64,000 bases of DNA, taken from NCBI GenBank assembly GCA_950097015.1, contig CATNEN010000001.1, positions 713,501 through 777,500 of the forward strand. Direction: 5' to 3'. This document shows, piece by piece, positions 22,041-33,500 of this stretch (its first letter is position 1; each line of letters begins with the position of its first letter). The notes below the pieces were generated by a model, which worked only from the letters and a program-made list of their open reading frames with translations, searched no databases and was not told the DNA's origin. This stretch comes from Macrostomum hystrix (Eukaryota > Platyhelminthes > Macrostomidae). A program made the translations under genes and the position numbers.

Positions 22041-23480
22041 ATGAAAGGAATTTGACACACCGAGCGAAAATTTTACAAGTCAAGTACAAAATAAAATGTC
22101 TGAAAGAAATAGAATCGAAATGCGACACTAGTATTCATTTTGTTTAAACAGCTGCTTTGTTTGTTGTCCGACACAGACAAAAAGCATGCAACAAGTGCAC
22201 AGGAAATTGTGATACAGCTTCCAGAAAGAGTTAACTTTTTAGTCTAGACATGTCAGGTATTGATGATAAAGTCTTGCTGGATTAAATAGATAAGTGACTA
22301 CATAAATTTTCTGTTCGTTTCATAACGTGTATGTAATAATTAAGACACTTTCCAGTCATAGTCTAGCTGTTTGTACAACTGCTTTATGTCTTCTAGGAGA
22401 AAAAACAATATCAGTTTTCTGATTCATATTTCCTATCTAAGTTCGTCTCGTACTCTTTTTTGCATGTTTCGATCTATTTATATTCGAATCCTAGCTTCAT
22501 ATTGATATATATTTCTGCACTATGTTTGAACGTTTTTGTAATTAATACAGAAGAGATCTGTAAAAATGACTGACGATATTTGTAAAATGACACAAGAGAT
22601 ATGTAAAATGACAGTTTAATGACAGTAACACTCAAAAAACAGTGCACAAAAAAACACTAGGGGCGAAGCCCTCACTTCCTACCATAGACAAAAATGTTTG
22701 ACTAAATATATTCTTTGAATGTTGTCTACTAAACTTTTGTCTATGAACTAGGGCGACATTAATGCGCATCCTACGTGCCTCTTAATGTCGCCAAAAGTGC
22801 ATGTAGCAATGAACCATAGAAAGTGAGTTTTCGAAAATCCAAATATTTTCTTGAAATTTAGATTGAAAACGTCTTTCCAGAGGCCAATTGTGCTATTTGA
22901 TGATATTGTATCTCATTTGTGCATTTTTCTTTAATAAAACACTGTCTGAATACGATTGGGCCATAGACAAAAAACGAACTAAACAAATCAACAAAGCAAA
23001 CCTTCCATATATCGCATACTAAACTAATCGCTGCAGTGGATCAGGGGGTATGGACCAAGGAATTATACCCACTGCATCTGCAGTAGAATTGCTTGGAAAC
23101 TTTGATTCCTACAAGCTAGAAAAAAGTATTATTCATTCTATTGTTTAACTACCATTATTTTCGCAGCCAGTTAATTAATGGTTACATAATTAAGCTCAAC
23201 TTAAGGTTAACGCGTATAAAAGTGCGAGCTATAAAGAATGTAAACTTTATTACTCAAAAATGTATATTCATTATAGCTGCAATCTTTTGACTAGGCGAGA
23301 GTGAACAAATTCACTAATGCCTGCGAGAGAGCGTAAGTAGAAGCTCCACATTTCTTTTCGTTTTTTTCAACAGACAACCAATAAGATTTGAAGAATTTTT
23401 ATAAAGCAAAAGATAAACTTCAGTAACAACTGATTTCCTTCCTCTCTATGAAAAGACACAATGGTGTTAAAAGTACGAGA
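22041..23480. other. Intergenic DNA with small inverted repeats
   Basis: No coding exon recognised. It contains a perfect 11-bp inverted repeat at 22752-22762 and 22782-22792 (GGCGACATTAA, 19-base loop). A looser pair CATAGACAAAA/TTTTGTCTATG (near 22684 and 22735) points the same way. Confidence 0.5.
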
Positions 23481-23488
23481 GCGTATAC

Positions 23489-23497
23489 TATATAAAA
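23489..23497 (+). promoter_or_regulatory. TATA box of the small secreted-protein gene
   Basis: TATATAAAA about 80 bases before the ATG at 23573, a normal distance for a short 5' leader. Confidence 0.5.
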
Positions 23498-23572
23498 CAT
23501 CTGTTTCTAGTCCGTTTTAAAAAAGTAACAAATCTTCTTAGAGGCACTAAGAGTGGATATTTCTTTGTGAAC

Positions 23573-23860
23573 ATGAAATTGATTATCATGCTCATAATGA
23601 TTGGCTTGCCAAGCTTCATCGATCAAGCTCAGTGTTCGCCTGCAGCAATTAGTGACGCAATTCAACATCGCAAGCAGAAGAATTCAGCCATTCATCAGCC
23701 AAATCTACCAGCTGCTGAAGGTCGCCATCGTCAAACACGGGGAGCCGAGATCCAGCTCACTCACGTATTGTATTGCGAACTCTATCGAAAGCTGCTGGAA
23801 AAGAGAAAGAAGAAATGGCAAGCAATTGAAATGCCGGCCGACTGCGACTATGGGTCATAA
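23573..23860 (+). CDS. Small secreted protein, possible peptide precursor, unknown family
   Basis: A single-exon frame of 95 residues. It begins with a clear signal peptide (MKLIIMLIMIGLPSFIDQAQ, likely cut before or after CSP). The mature part has basic stretches (RKQK, RHRQTR, EKRKKK) that could be processing sites, and two cysteines in the C-terminal third (HVLYCELYRKLLEKRKKKW ... ADCDYGS). A TATA box lies at 23489-23497 and AATAAA at 24157-24162, so a compact transcript of about 650 bases is likely. The size, leader and basic sites suit a peptide hormone or defence peptide precursor, but I recognise no family. A second frame (23601-23864) is open over the same region with no signal peptide, so the reading frame rests on the signal peptide. 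Confidence 0.45.
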   Translation: MKLIIMLIMIGLPSFIDQAQCSPAAISDAIQHRKQKNSAIHQPNLPAAEGRHRQTRGAEIQLTHVLYCELYRKLLEKRKKKWQAIEMPADCDYGS

Positions 23861-24156
23861 TTAGAAACTTAGGCTTTTTAATCATGGGTTGACCAATTCT
23901 CCGGTCAAAAGAACACAATTACAGAACCCTGGCCCTTTGAAACATCATATATGCTTCCCTCGCATATGTCTCTCTCGCCTTTCCAGGGTCTCATCTCTTC
24001 GGCCCAAAAGTCATTAGCAATTGTCAGAAAACCTGCCGGAAGTATGCACTTGATCAATCCCTATGGTTTCAGCAATAATCGGGTTAGAAACTTTGAATAT
24101 CATTATTGTCATTGCTTTTTAGAAATTACATACTCGTAGAACCTTAATTGACAAGT

Positions 24157-24162
24157 AATAAA
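24157..24162 (+). promoter_or_regulatory. Poly(A) signal AATAAA
   Basis: AATAAA about 300 bases after the stop of the small secreted-protein frame, on the same strand. Confidence 0.45.
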
Positions 24163-25217
24163 AGCCGCATGCTGTTCTCGCAGTTTTTTATTTGTTTCAC
24201 GAGCACATTTTTAGCACCTATTCACATTAATAGTTCAAATATTCACGCATTTTATACGTAATGTTTAATTAAAAAATCGTCTTGATCTCATTAAAAATAT
24301 TTCCGAAAGTTTTTAAATGTTTTTGGTTTGATACTAAAAAAAGAACGTTAAAAAAATTTGTTGTTAGAAATCAATGCTCGAACAGAATATAAAATATATC
24401 AAGTAAGGCACTGAGAATACAATTCCGCTTTTTGGACCTACATTTTTTATTCAAATGACTTAATTTAATTTTTTTTCGTTTATATATTGCGATGAACTTG
24501 TGCACACTAGAGACTTCAAAGTCGAAAATTAGTTTGGTAGTAGTCATGAGCCGCGCAAGGACCACAAGAAGAAAGACCGCTATACTAGACCAAAGGACGT
24601 CTTCGTCTCGAGTGGTCCATAGTGGCACGTTGATTCAAACACAAAAATGCAACACGCTTCTGTTTTAAGTGAATCTAGGTTCATAAGGTATATGAAAGTT
24701 TTTGAAGTTTTTTTAAATACATTAGTTTTTAAAGTAATGATTTAAGTTTACTTAGTATTTGGCGAGGCCCTTTGTTTTATTAGTTAATCAATCGCTAACA
24801 CCGTCACGAATGCTTTAAACGAGCTCGTGGCTCAGATTCCGCGCGGAATCATCGTCCTCTAAACCGTAATTCAGAAAACTTGGTAATTAATTAGCTAGGC
24901 CCTACCTTGGTTACTTGTAATTGTGGCTTCAAGTACTATGTTTTTAACTGTCACAGTAGTAATGTTTTTTTTAATTCGCTTGTTTAGCAAAGGATATCAA
25001 AGTTAGGCATTACTTTGGATGCCTAGTTAGATACATAGTTAGGTTAACTTTTTTATCATTCGTAAGATAGGCCTACATGGCTTTTTCTTTATCCCAGAAT
25101 TTGCAATCAATAGAAATGCAAACTCCATAGCAAAAGGCAAACCAACACCTCGCTCTTCCTTTTTGTAGCTAATAGCTAAATTGTGCATGTGCATGTATTG
25201 TGCATCGTGCATGGTTA
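24163..25217. other. AT-rich intergenic DNA
   Basis: No exon, tandem array or recognised element. Short frames are chance. Confidence 0.5.
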
Positions 25218-25223
25218 TTTCTG

Positions 25224-25673
25224 TGGCGATTTCTTAGTTTCCCGCGTTAAATTATTTTGTAAGTCCAAGCAATAAGCAATTAAGCAATAAGAAGTCCAAG
25301 TCCATATATAAAAGTCCAGGGGCCATAGATGGGATGTCAGGGATGTCAGACAGTGTGGTAGTAGTGCGCAATCCAGAACATGATGTTGCCAAACTGATGT
25401 TACCAGCTCGACGTTGGTAGCCACACTGTTCGCCTACGCAATGAGGGCACTCCATTGAATTTCGCAGTAGGCCATACGTAGCGAGCCACTCCACTCCCAT
25501 CTCACCAGTGAGGACAGTCAGCTCCCGATGGTTCACATCGAGGTCGCAGAGCTCAATGGTGGGCCTCAGAAGGTGTGGGTCAACGATGAAACGGCGTGCC
25601 TGAGGTCCTCCGGCCATGATCAGCTGAAAAAAGCAAAAAAAATAATTTAACGCGGGAAACTAAGAAATCGCCA
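25224..25673 (-). mobile_element. 450-bp DNA transposon with perfect 35-bp TIRs, Merlin-like remnant
   Basis: The left end at 25224-25258 (TGGCGATTTCTTAGTTTCCC onward) is the exact reverse complement of the right end at 25639-25673. Both sides are flanked by TTTCTG (25218-25223 and 25674-25679), a probable 6-bp or longer target-site duplication. Inside, on the minus strand, is a transposase-like remnant. The perfect TIRs suggest recent movement. The short length indicates an internally deleted, non-autonomous copy. Confidence 0.8.
25252..25617 (-). pseudogene. Truncated transposase, ISXO2/IS1595-like N-terminal region
   Basis: The frame starts MAGGPQARRFIVDPHLLRPT, then LLRNSMECPHCVGEQCGYQRRAG. 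The second part resembles the 'LR.SM.CP.C' zinc-ribbon start of ISXO2-like transposases, which include eukaryotic Merlin elements. After about residue 75 the similarity ends, and the frame runs into the opposite TIR without the catalytic core. No functional transposase can come from this copy. The family assignment rests on a short motif and on the element's form. Confidence 0.5.
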
Positions 25674-25679
25674 TTTCTG

Positions 25680-26032
25680 TTTATATGCTTTGGTGCAAAT
25701 AAGCATTTATAAAAACAACATGCAATTACATTTTAAAGCAAGGGCTTGAAATAATGCTTGTATTTTCTGCCAAGGTATAGGCCTAGGCTAAGCAGTTTAT
25801 GCATATAATTGTTAACTAGTCTTGGACTATATAAATATGATGTATAAAACATTTATGTATATTAGGTTACCAGCATATGCTAGGGGCCTATAGATCTTTT
25901 ATAATGTGTGACAGAACCCATGCACTGTTTTATAGCATAGATAGCTATGTTGAAATTACTTTTTCGTGTATAAAATAGACTAAAGAACATTTATATTAAA
26001 TAACTTAAATTTCAGTTAATTGACTGGTCACC
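25680..26032. other. 5' flank of the RRM gene
   Basis: AT-rich, with no coding exon. The ATG at 26033 is preceded by GGTCACC, a fair start context. Confidence 0.4.
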
Positions 26033-29000
26033 ATGAAGCAAAAGGTCAAAGGATTTGTGCTAAAATCATCGGTTGAAGGTGCAATTGCTCCAAAAAAGAA
26101 GTTACCTAAACTGAAGCCAAATGTAAGTAAATAGAATATGTATCTGATTTACTACTGCCTGAAAATAAATAGTTTGGGCAAATGTACACACCTGGTCCTG
26201 AATGTAGTAAATTGGCCCTAAATTGCACGACAAGCCCCCAGTCCTTCTCTCTGTGGCTGCACCCCAAATAAATGTGGCCTCGCTGCTCGAGCTCGAGCTC
26301 AGGGACCTTGGTGAGTGAGCCAAATGCATTAGACCACTCTGCCACTTACCACCCCACCATTATTCTGCCATATAATTTTATAATTCATAATAATAACTAT
26401 TCAGTACAATATTAACATGTTTAATACTTTTCCCAGGTGCCCACCCAGCTAAGCGAAGACACCGATGCTAAGCAGCGCAAAAAGGATAAGCTAGCTCAGT
26501 TGAAGCTGAAAAAATCTGACAAAATTAAACAGCTATTGTTGCAGAAGAAAGAGAAGAAAGCTGGACCTACTGCTGATGCACCATTGGCATCAGCAGAACA
26601 ACAGAGCTCAACTAAGGAGCATATGCTAACAGTTAGCAGCAAGATTCCACCGAAGCAAATAAACTATCAATTTAAACCACAAGAAAGGAAAGCGAATTTC
26701 GTGGCAGGTAAAAAACTTTTAGTAAAAAATTTACTTGCTATTTCAAAGACAGCCGTATTCTTACCGCGATCAACAAAACTGTTAAAATCGAAGCTAAGCA
26801 TCGCATTAGGATCCGCAGCTAGAATCGTAGCAGGATCCGCAGCTAGAATCGTATCAAGATCCGCAGCTAGAATCGTATCAGGATCCGCAGCTAGAATCGT
26901 ATCAAGATCCGCAGCTAGAATCGCAGCAGGATCCGCAGCTAGAATCGTATCAGGATCCGCAACTAGAATCGTATTAAGATCCGCAGCTGTATTAGCAGAT
27001 AAAAAAGCAGCTAGAATCATATCAGGATCCACAGCTAGAATCGTATCAGGATCTGCAGCTAGAATCGTATCAGGATCCACAGCTAGAATCGCAGCAGGTT
27101 TGCAATGCCAATTTTCGCTAATCTCCCAGATCCCGTGAATGGTCGATCTGACAACTACGAGCCTATTCAAGATCCACTTGTGCGTGCCGAGATTTCGCAC
27201 TTCCTGAAGCAGCGATCGGCCAGTACAGTCCGGGTTAGAGGACTGCCAAATCGACTGCGGCTTCATCAGATCGCTCAGCTGTGCAACGGAATAAAGGTTT
27301 GTGGCTATAAAATCCTATATTTAATAAATGGGAAATCCTTTTTCCTTCAACAATCATAAAAATTTCCACTCTTTTTACTCTCAGAGTCTCAAAGTATTCG
27401 TATAATACTTTTAGTCTCACAGTTCTCTGAAGAATATCATTCACTTTCCCAGTAGGTAAAATATCTAGTTTTTTCCATATTCCCACTCCCAAAAAATCCC
27501 AATTTAACGCCACCTACAATTATTCCAACTCTCCTTGTTGTTACATTTTTTTCTCCCTTATCTCGCAGTAGTTTAAAATCCCCATTCTATAATTTCCTTG
27601 TTTCTTAAGCGATCCCAATTTCTAATTCCCGGAAAAATCCGCCCTTCCAATTGCTAAATGACAAAAGCACCAACTATCCGCCAACTCGCAGGCATTTCGC
27701 GTCCCCTGGAACTACCTGGCCAATCGGCACAAAAGCGTTGCTTTCCTAGAATTCGCCAGCCCCGAGGCAGCCAAGAAGGCCGCTAAGGAAATCTCCACCT
27801 GCAAGGCTCTCGGCTGTCGGCTTCATGCCACAATCTTCGGTGTCACCATCGGCAGTCAAGAAGGCGATGCTGACTTCAACGATGGCGTTGATAAGGAACG
27901 CGCCGATCACAGAGACGACAAGGATGCCGAAATGGGCAATGTGGACGCCTACGATTGTCGTCGGGTCATTGTTTGCGGCTTGCATCCGCACACCACTGGT
28001 CAGGAGCTAAAGGATCTGGTCAACGCTTCCCTGACTGATGCGGCTGTGCTGAAGGTCGAATTTCCACACGGCTGCAAACAGTTGAACAAGAGCGCCCCGG
28101 CTGTGGCTTATCTCACTTTTGCTGACGAACGGCGAGCTCTGGAAGCTGTGAAAAAGTTTCAGGTGAGTTTCAAGTGACTTAACTATCGAATTATAATTAT
28201 CCCTTATTCCCAACTCCAGTTCAAAAGAATTCCGCATAGTTAAGTTATTATCCCTAAGTTGGAAAATGATCCCCTCAGTAGACAATTATCCCACAATTAA
28301 CAAACTTTCGCCCCAGTTGATTTATTATACCCCCAGTTGAAAATTACCCCTTAGTAGGCAAAATTTCGCTTTGGTTGGTAAATTATCCCCCAGTAGGCAA
28401 TTTATCCCATATCCCATATAGTTGAAAAATATCCCCCAATTGGAAAATTATCCCTCGGCTGAAAAATTCTTCCCCAGTGGGCTAATTATCCCGCAATTAA
28501 AAAGTGTCCCCAGTTGGTTAATTACTCCCCCTGTTTGCAAATTATCCCACAGTATAAAAATATCAAATATTCAGCGAGTAATATCTCCCTGAAAATCTGG
28601 ACAGACAAAATAACTTTAAATGCCGTTTTCAATAAATCAATCAATCGATCAATGTTGATCAGGGTCACTTGATTCGCAACCGTCTAACCTCCTGGATGCT
28701 GCACAAGCGAGTTCAAAAGCCCGATCGTCCCAAAGATCCCACTCAGCTGGTGGCATTCGGTGTTTCCAAACGCGTCACAGATGAGGACCTGCTGAGAGCG
28801 TTTCCGAATTCAAAGGATATCGACGTTCGGCAGAACACGGGCTTGGCCATCGTTACCTACGCCAATCAGACTGACTGCAGGACTGACTTCTCTACCTGTC
28901 AGGGTGGTGTCATTCGCGCTGGCAAAGCCAAGCTTCGTGTTCAGTTTGGACACGTTAATCATGTACCGGTGAGTGCTGGACTTTATTTATACGGAATTAT

Positions 29001-30184
29001 ACCCAATGCTCATCTTGTGTATTCATATAGCATCCTGATCCCATTTCATCCATGATCCCATTTCATCCATGATCCCATTTCATCCATGATCCCATTTCAT
29101 CCATGATCCCATTTCATCCATGATCCCATTTTATCCATGATCCCATTTCATCCATGATCCCATTTCATCCATGATCCCATTTCATCCATGATCCCATTTT
29201 ATCCATGATCCCATTTCATCCATGATCCCATTTCATCCATGATCCAATTTTATCCATGATCCCATTTCATCCATGATCCCATATCATCCATGATCCCATT
29301 TCAATCATGATCCCATTTCATCCATGATCCCATTTCATCCATGATCCCATTTCATCCATGATCCCATTTCATCCATGATCCCATTTCATCCATGATCCAA
29401 TTTTATCCATGATCCCATTTCATCCATGATCCCATTTCATACATGATCCCAATTGCATCTATGATCCCCAGATCCCCATATCATTCAGAGCCATTCCTGA
29501 TCCCCACCTCATCCATTGTCTTCCCTGACTTCTATCTATACTCTTCCCTAAACAAATAATACGGAGTCTCACTATTTATCCCAAAATATTCATCAGGCCA
29601 GCGAGCGCAGGTCTTTAGCCCTTGAGGAAGGAAAAAACCAACAGCAGCAGCAGCAGCGCTTGCCGCGTGAGAAGCCGACAGTAGAGCCAAAGAAGGCGTC
29701 TTATATAGATCCCAGCCTATTCAACAAGTGCCAGCTGGTGATTAGGAACTTTAAACCGGCCACACGGGACTGGGATCTGACCGAGTTTCTATCCGGCGCT
29801 AAGAAAGTATTTTTCACGCCGAATCGCCGCTTGGCTTTTGTGCATTTCAACAATGAAACGGCCGCTTCTAAAGCTTTGATCAAACTGTCCAAGGAGGAGT
29901 TGAATGGCGCCAAATTGAAGGGCATGTACGCTATGGACAAGCCGGATAAGAAGAAGACTAAGGAAACCCCTGCCAGCGTTGCTAATGGCAACAATGTCCC
30001 GTCGTACAATGTCATCAAAGAGGAAATGCAGGTCGATGAGACAACGGTTGAGCAGCCTGTGCTTGCTAAAGCCAAGAAATTTCAAATTAAAGATCCGCAG
30101 AACCAGCAGAAGCAGCAGCAGAAACTGAAGATGAAGAAAGCATTCAAGAAGTCAACAAGCCCTACTTCAGGTGCTCATGATTGA
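26033..30184 (+). CDS. Four-RRM RNA-binding protein, nucleolin-like architecture (complete)
   Basis: Six exons in consistent phase: 26033-26122, 26437-26707, 27130-27296, 27692-28162, 28663-28968, 29597-30184; 630 residues. A Lys-rich N-terminus (about 1-110: KQRKKDKLAQLKLKKSDK, LLLQKKEKK) looks like a nuclear/nucleolar signal. Four RRM-type domains follow: about 153-222 (STVRVRGLPNRL ... SVAFLEFASPEAAKKA), 266-347 (RRVIVCGLHPHTT ... PAVAYLTFADERRA), 361-431 (QLVAFGVSKRVTDEDL ... GLAIVTYANQ) and 481-548 (CQLVIRNFKPATRDWDL ... RRLAFVHFNNETAASKAL). The C-terminus is Lys/Gln-rich; Gln repeats also occur at about 450-455. Four RRMs in tandem recall nucleolin, but the acidic N-terminus and RGG tail are absent, so orthology is open. 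An RNA-processing or ribosome-biogenesis role is inferred. Introns 2, 4 and 5 each contain a different tandem repeat; intron 1 holds a SINE. Confidence 0.88.
26205..26352 (-). mobile_element. SINE family 2 fragment in intron 1 of the RRM gene
   Basis: AATAAATGTGGCCTCGC, CTCAGGGACCTTGGTG and GACCACTCTGCCACTTACC match the tRNA-like head and first body segment of SINE family 2 in reverse. The 3' part (GTCAGGGCAG onward) is missing, so it is a head-only copy or a related subfamily. TTGCACGACAAGCCCCCAG is shared with the copies at 36190 and 56638. Confidence 0.75.
26807..27095. repeat. Minisatellite, 24-bp unit, in intron 2 of the RRM gene
   Basis: About 12 copies built on GGATCCGCAGCTAGAATCGT plus four bases. 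The unit is eight codons long and open in the frame of the preceding exon, which would read as GSAARIVS repeats, with a stop at 27136-27138. I treat it as intronic because donor GCAG|GTAAAA (26707) and acceptor CTCCCAG|ATCC (27129) restore the frame into RRM1. Confidence 0.9.
28170..28600. repeat. Degenerate repeat in intron 4 of the RRM gene
   Basis: Recurrent AATTATCCCCCAGTTGG-like words about 20-25 bases apart, strongly diverged. It looks like an old minisatellite. Confidence 0.55.
29043..29457. repeat. Minisatellite, 17-bp unit ATGATCCCATTTCATCC
   Basis: About 24 copies in intron 5 of the RRM gene. It starts about 75 bases after the donor at 28968. Few variants occur (TTTTATCC, GATCCAATT, CATATCATCC). 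Confidence 0.96.
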
Positions 30185-30443
30185 TTGGCGTCACTTCCCT
30201 ATGCTTTAACTCCGATGAAATTTTATCTTAGAAATTGTACAGCTACTAACAGTAGCCAGACTAGAATATGACGATAAAATTTGGCGTACAATTTGAGAAT
30301 CAGCTTCTGTTAACCTTTTTGTTGAAACTGCCTAATTAACGCATTTGCTGCTGCCTGCATTCTTTGATCATTTAAAAAATGAGCAACTAAATTTCGCGTT
30401 CACTATTGGCGGTTTAATTAAAGTATTCGCAATTCTATGAAAT

Positions 30444-30449
30444 AATAAA
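30444..30449 (+). promoter_or_regulatory. Poly(A) signal of the RRM gene
   Basis: AATAAA 260 bases after the TGA at 30182-30184, in AT-rich 3' UTR-like sequence. Confidence 0.55.
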
Positions 30450-30584
30450 CGAATAGTGGACTAATTTGGATATTTCGTCACCTGCTTGTCTAGCTTTGTC
30501 TGTTCCTGACTTTTTGGAGAAAAAAATTCTAACATTTGTTTTCTGGCTTCTATGCATTCTAATTTTCTTATTTCAAATTTCTAG

Positions 30585-33500
30585 TGACAATCCAGAGCAG
30601 ATTCTAGTGATAATCTAGAGCAGAGTCTAGTGACAATCTAGAGCAGATTCTAGTGACAATCTAGAGCAGATTCTAGTGACAATCTAGAGCAGATTCTAGT
30701 GACAATCTAGAGCAGATTCTAGTGATAATCTAGAGCACATTCTAGTGACAATCTAGAGCAGATTCTAGTGACAATCCAGAGCAGATTCTAGTGATAATCT
30801 AGAGCAGAGTCTAGTGACAATCTAGAGCAGATTCTAGTGACAATCTAGAGCAGATTCTAGTGATAATCTAGAGCAGATTCTAGTGACAATCTAGAGCAGA
30901 TTCTAGTGACAATCTAGAGCAGATTCTAGTGACAATCTAGAGCAGATTCTAGTGACAATCTAGAGCAGATTCTAGTGACAATCTAGAGCAGATTCTAGTG
31001 ACAATCTAGAGCAGATTCTTGTGACAATCTAGAGCAGATTCTAGTGACAATCTAGAGCAGATTCTAGTGATAATCTAGAGCAGATTCTAGTGACAATCTA
31101 GAGCAGATTCTAGTGACAATCTAGAGCAGATTCTAGTGACAATCTAGAGCAGATTCTAGTGATAATCTAGAGCAGATTCTAGTGACAATCTAGAGCAGAT
31201 TCTAGTGATAATCTAGAGCAGATTCTAGTGACAATCTAGAGCAGATTCTAGTGACAATCTAGAGCAGATTCTAGTGACAATCTAGAGCAGATTCTAGTGA
31301 CAATCTAGAGCAGATTCTAGTGATAATCTAGAGCAGATTCTAGTGACAATCTAGAGCAGATTCTAGTGACAATCTAGAGCAGATTCTAGTGACAATCTAG
31401 AGCAGATTCTAGTGACAATCTAGAGCAGATTCTAGTGACAATCTAGAGCAGATTCTAGTGACAATCTAGAGCAGATTCTAGTGACAATCTAGAGCAGATT
31501 CTAGTGACAATCTAGAGCAGATTCTAGTGACAATCTAGAGCAGATTCTAGTGACAATCTAGAGCAGATTCTAGTGATAATCTAGAGCAGATTCTAGTGAC
31601 AATCTAGAGCAGATTCTAGTGACAATCTAGAGCAGATTCTAGTGACAATCTAGAGCAGATTCTAGTGACAATCTAGAGCAGATTCTAGTGACAATCTAGA
31701 GCAGATTCTAGTGACAATCTAGAGCAGATTCTAGTGACAATCTAGAGCAGATTCTAGTGACAATCTAGAGCAGATTCTAGTGACAATCTAGAGCAGATTC
31801 TAGTGACAATCTAGAGCAGATTCTAGTGACAATCTAGAGCAGATTCTAGTGACAATCTAGAGCAGATTCTAGTGATAATCTAGAGCAGATTCTAGTGACA
31901 ATCTAGAGCAGATTCTAGTGACAATCTAGAGCAGATTCTAGTGACAATCTAGAGCAGATTCTAGTGACAATCTAGAGCAGATTCTAGTGACAATCTAGAG
32001 CAGATTCTAGTGACAATCTAGAGCAGATTCTAGTGACAATCTAGAGCAGATTCTAGTGACAATCTAGAGCAGATTCTAGTGATAATCTAGAGCAGATTCT
32101 AGTGACAATCTAGAGCAGATTCTAGTGACAATCTAGAGCAGATTCTAGTGATAATCTAGAGCAGATTCTAGTGACAATCTAGAGCAGATTCTTAGTGACA
32201 ATCTAGAGCAGATTCTAGTGACAATCTAGAGCAGATTCTAGTGACAATCTAGAGCAGATTCTAGTGACAATCTAGAGCAGATTCTAGTGATAATCTAGAG
32301 CAGATTCTAGTGACAATCTAGAGCAGATTCTAGTGACTAATCTAGAGCAGATTCTAGTGATAATCTAGAGCCGATTCTAGTGATAATCTAGAGCAGATTC
32401 TAGTGACAATCTAGAGCCGATTCTAGTGACAATCTAGAGCAGATTCTAGTGACAATCTAGAGCAGATTCTAGTGACAATCTAGAGCAGATTCTAGTGACA
32501 ATCTAGAGCAGATTCTAGTGACAATCTAGAGCAGATTCTAGTGACAATCTAGAGCAGATTCTAGTGACAATCTAGAGCAGATTCTAGTGATAATCTAGAG
32601 CAGATTCTAGTGATAATCTAGAGCAGATTCTAGTGATAATCTAGAGCAGATTCTAGTGACAATCTAGAGCAGATTCTAGTGACAATCTAGAGCAGATTCT
32701 AGTGACAATCTAGAGCAGATTCTAGTGACAATCTAGAGCAGATTCTAGTGATAATCTAGAGCAGATTCTAGTGACAATCTAGAGCCGATTCTAGTGATAA
32801 TCTAGAGCAGATTCTAGTGACAATCTAGAGCAGATTCTAGTGACAATCTAGAGCAGATTCTAGTGACAATCTAGAGCAGATTCTAGTGACAATCTAGAGC
32901 AGATTCTAGTGACAATCTAGAGCAGATTCTAGTGATAATCTAGAGCAGATTCTAGTGACAATCTAGAGCAGATTCTAGTGATAATCTAGAGCAGATTCTA
33001 GTGATAATCTAGAGCAGATTCTAGTGATAATCTAGAGCCGATTCTAGTGATAATCTAGAGCAGATTCTAGTGACAATCTAGAGCAGATTCTAGTGATAAT
33101 CTAGAGCAGATTCTAGTGACAATCTAGAGCAGATTCTAGTGATAATCTAGAGCAGATTCTAGTGACAATCTAGAGCAGATTCTAGTGACAATCTAGAGCA
33201 GATTCTAGTGATAATCTAGAGCAGATTCTAGTGATAATCTAGAGCAGATTCTAGTGATAATCTAGAGCCGATTCTAGTGATAATCTAGAGCAGATTCTAG
33301 TGACAATCTAGAGCAGATTCTAGTGATAATCTAGAGCAGATTCTAGTGACAATCTAGAGCAGATTCTAGTGACAATCTAGAGCAGATTCTAGTGACAATC
33401 TAGAGCAGATTCTAGTGACAATCTAGAGCAGATTCTAGTGACAATCTAGAGCAGATTCTAGTGACAATCTAGAGCAGATTCTTGTGACAATCTAGAGCAG

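Noticed and set aside
20438-22147. A 569-codon frame, Pro/Ser/Leu-rich
   Set aside because: It is a by-product of a stop-free 16-bp minisatellite whose unit is not a multiple of three; variants change in DNA register, not codon register.
24371-24628. A short membrane-protein frame on the minus strand
   Set aside because: Low complexity, no homology recognised, no promoter or splice support in AT-rich DNA.
26707-27138. Coding status of the GSAARIVS repeat as part of the main RRM protein
   Set aside because: Continuing through it ends at a stop and loses all RRMs, while donor 26707/26708 and acceptor 27129/27130 restore the frame; kept only as a possible retained-intron isoform.
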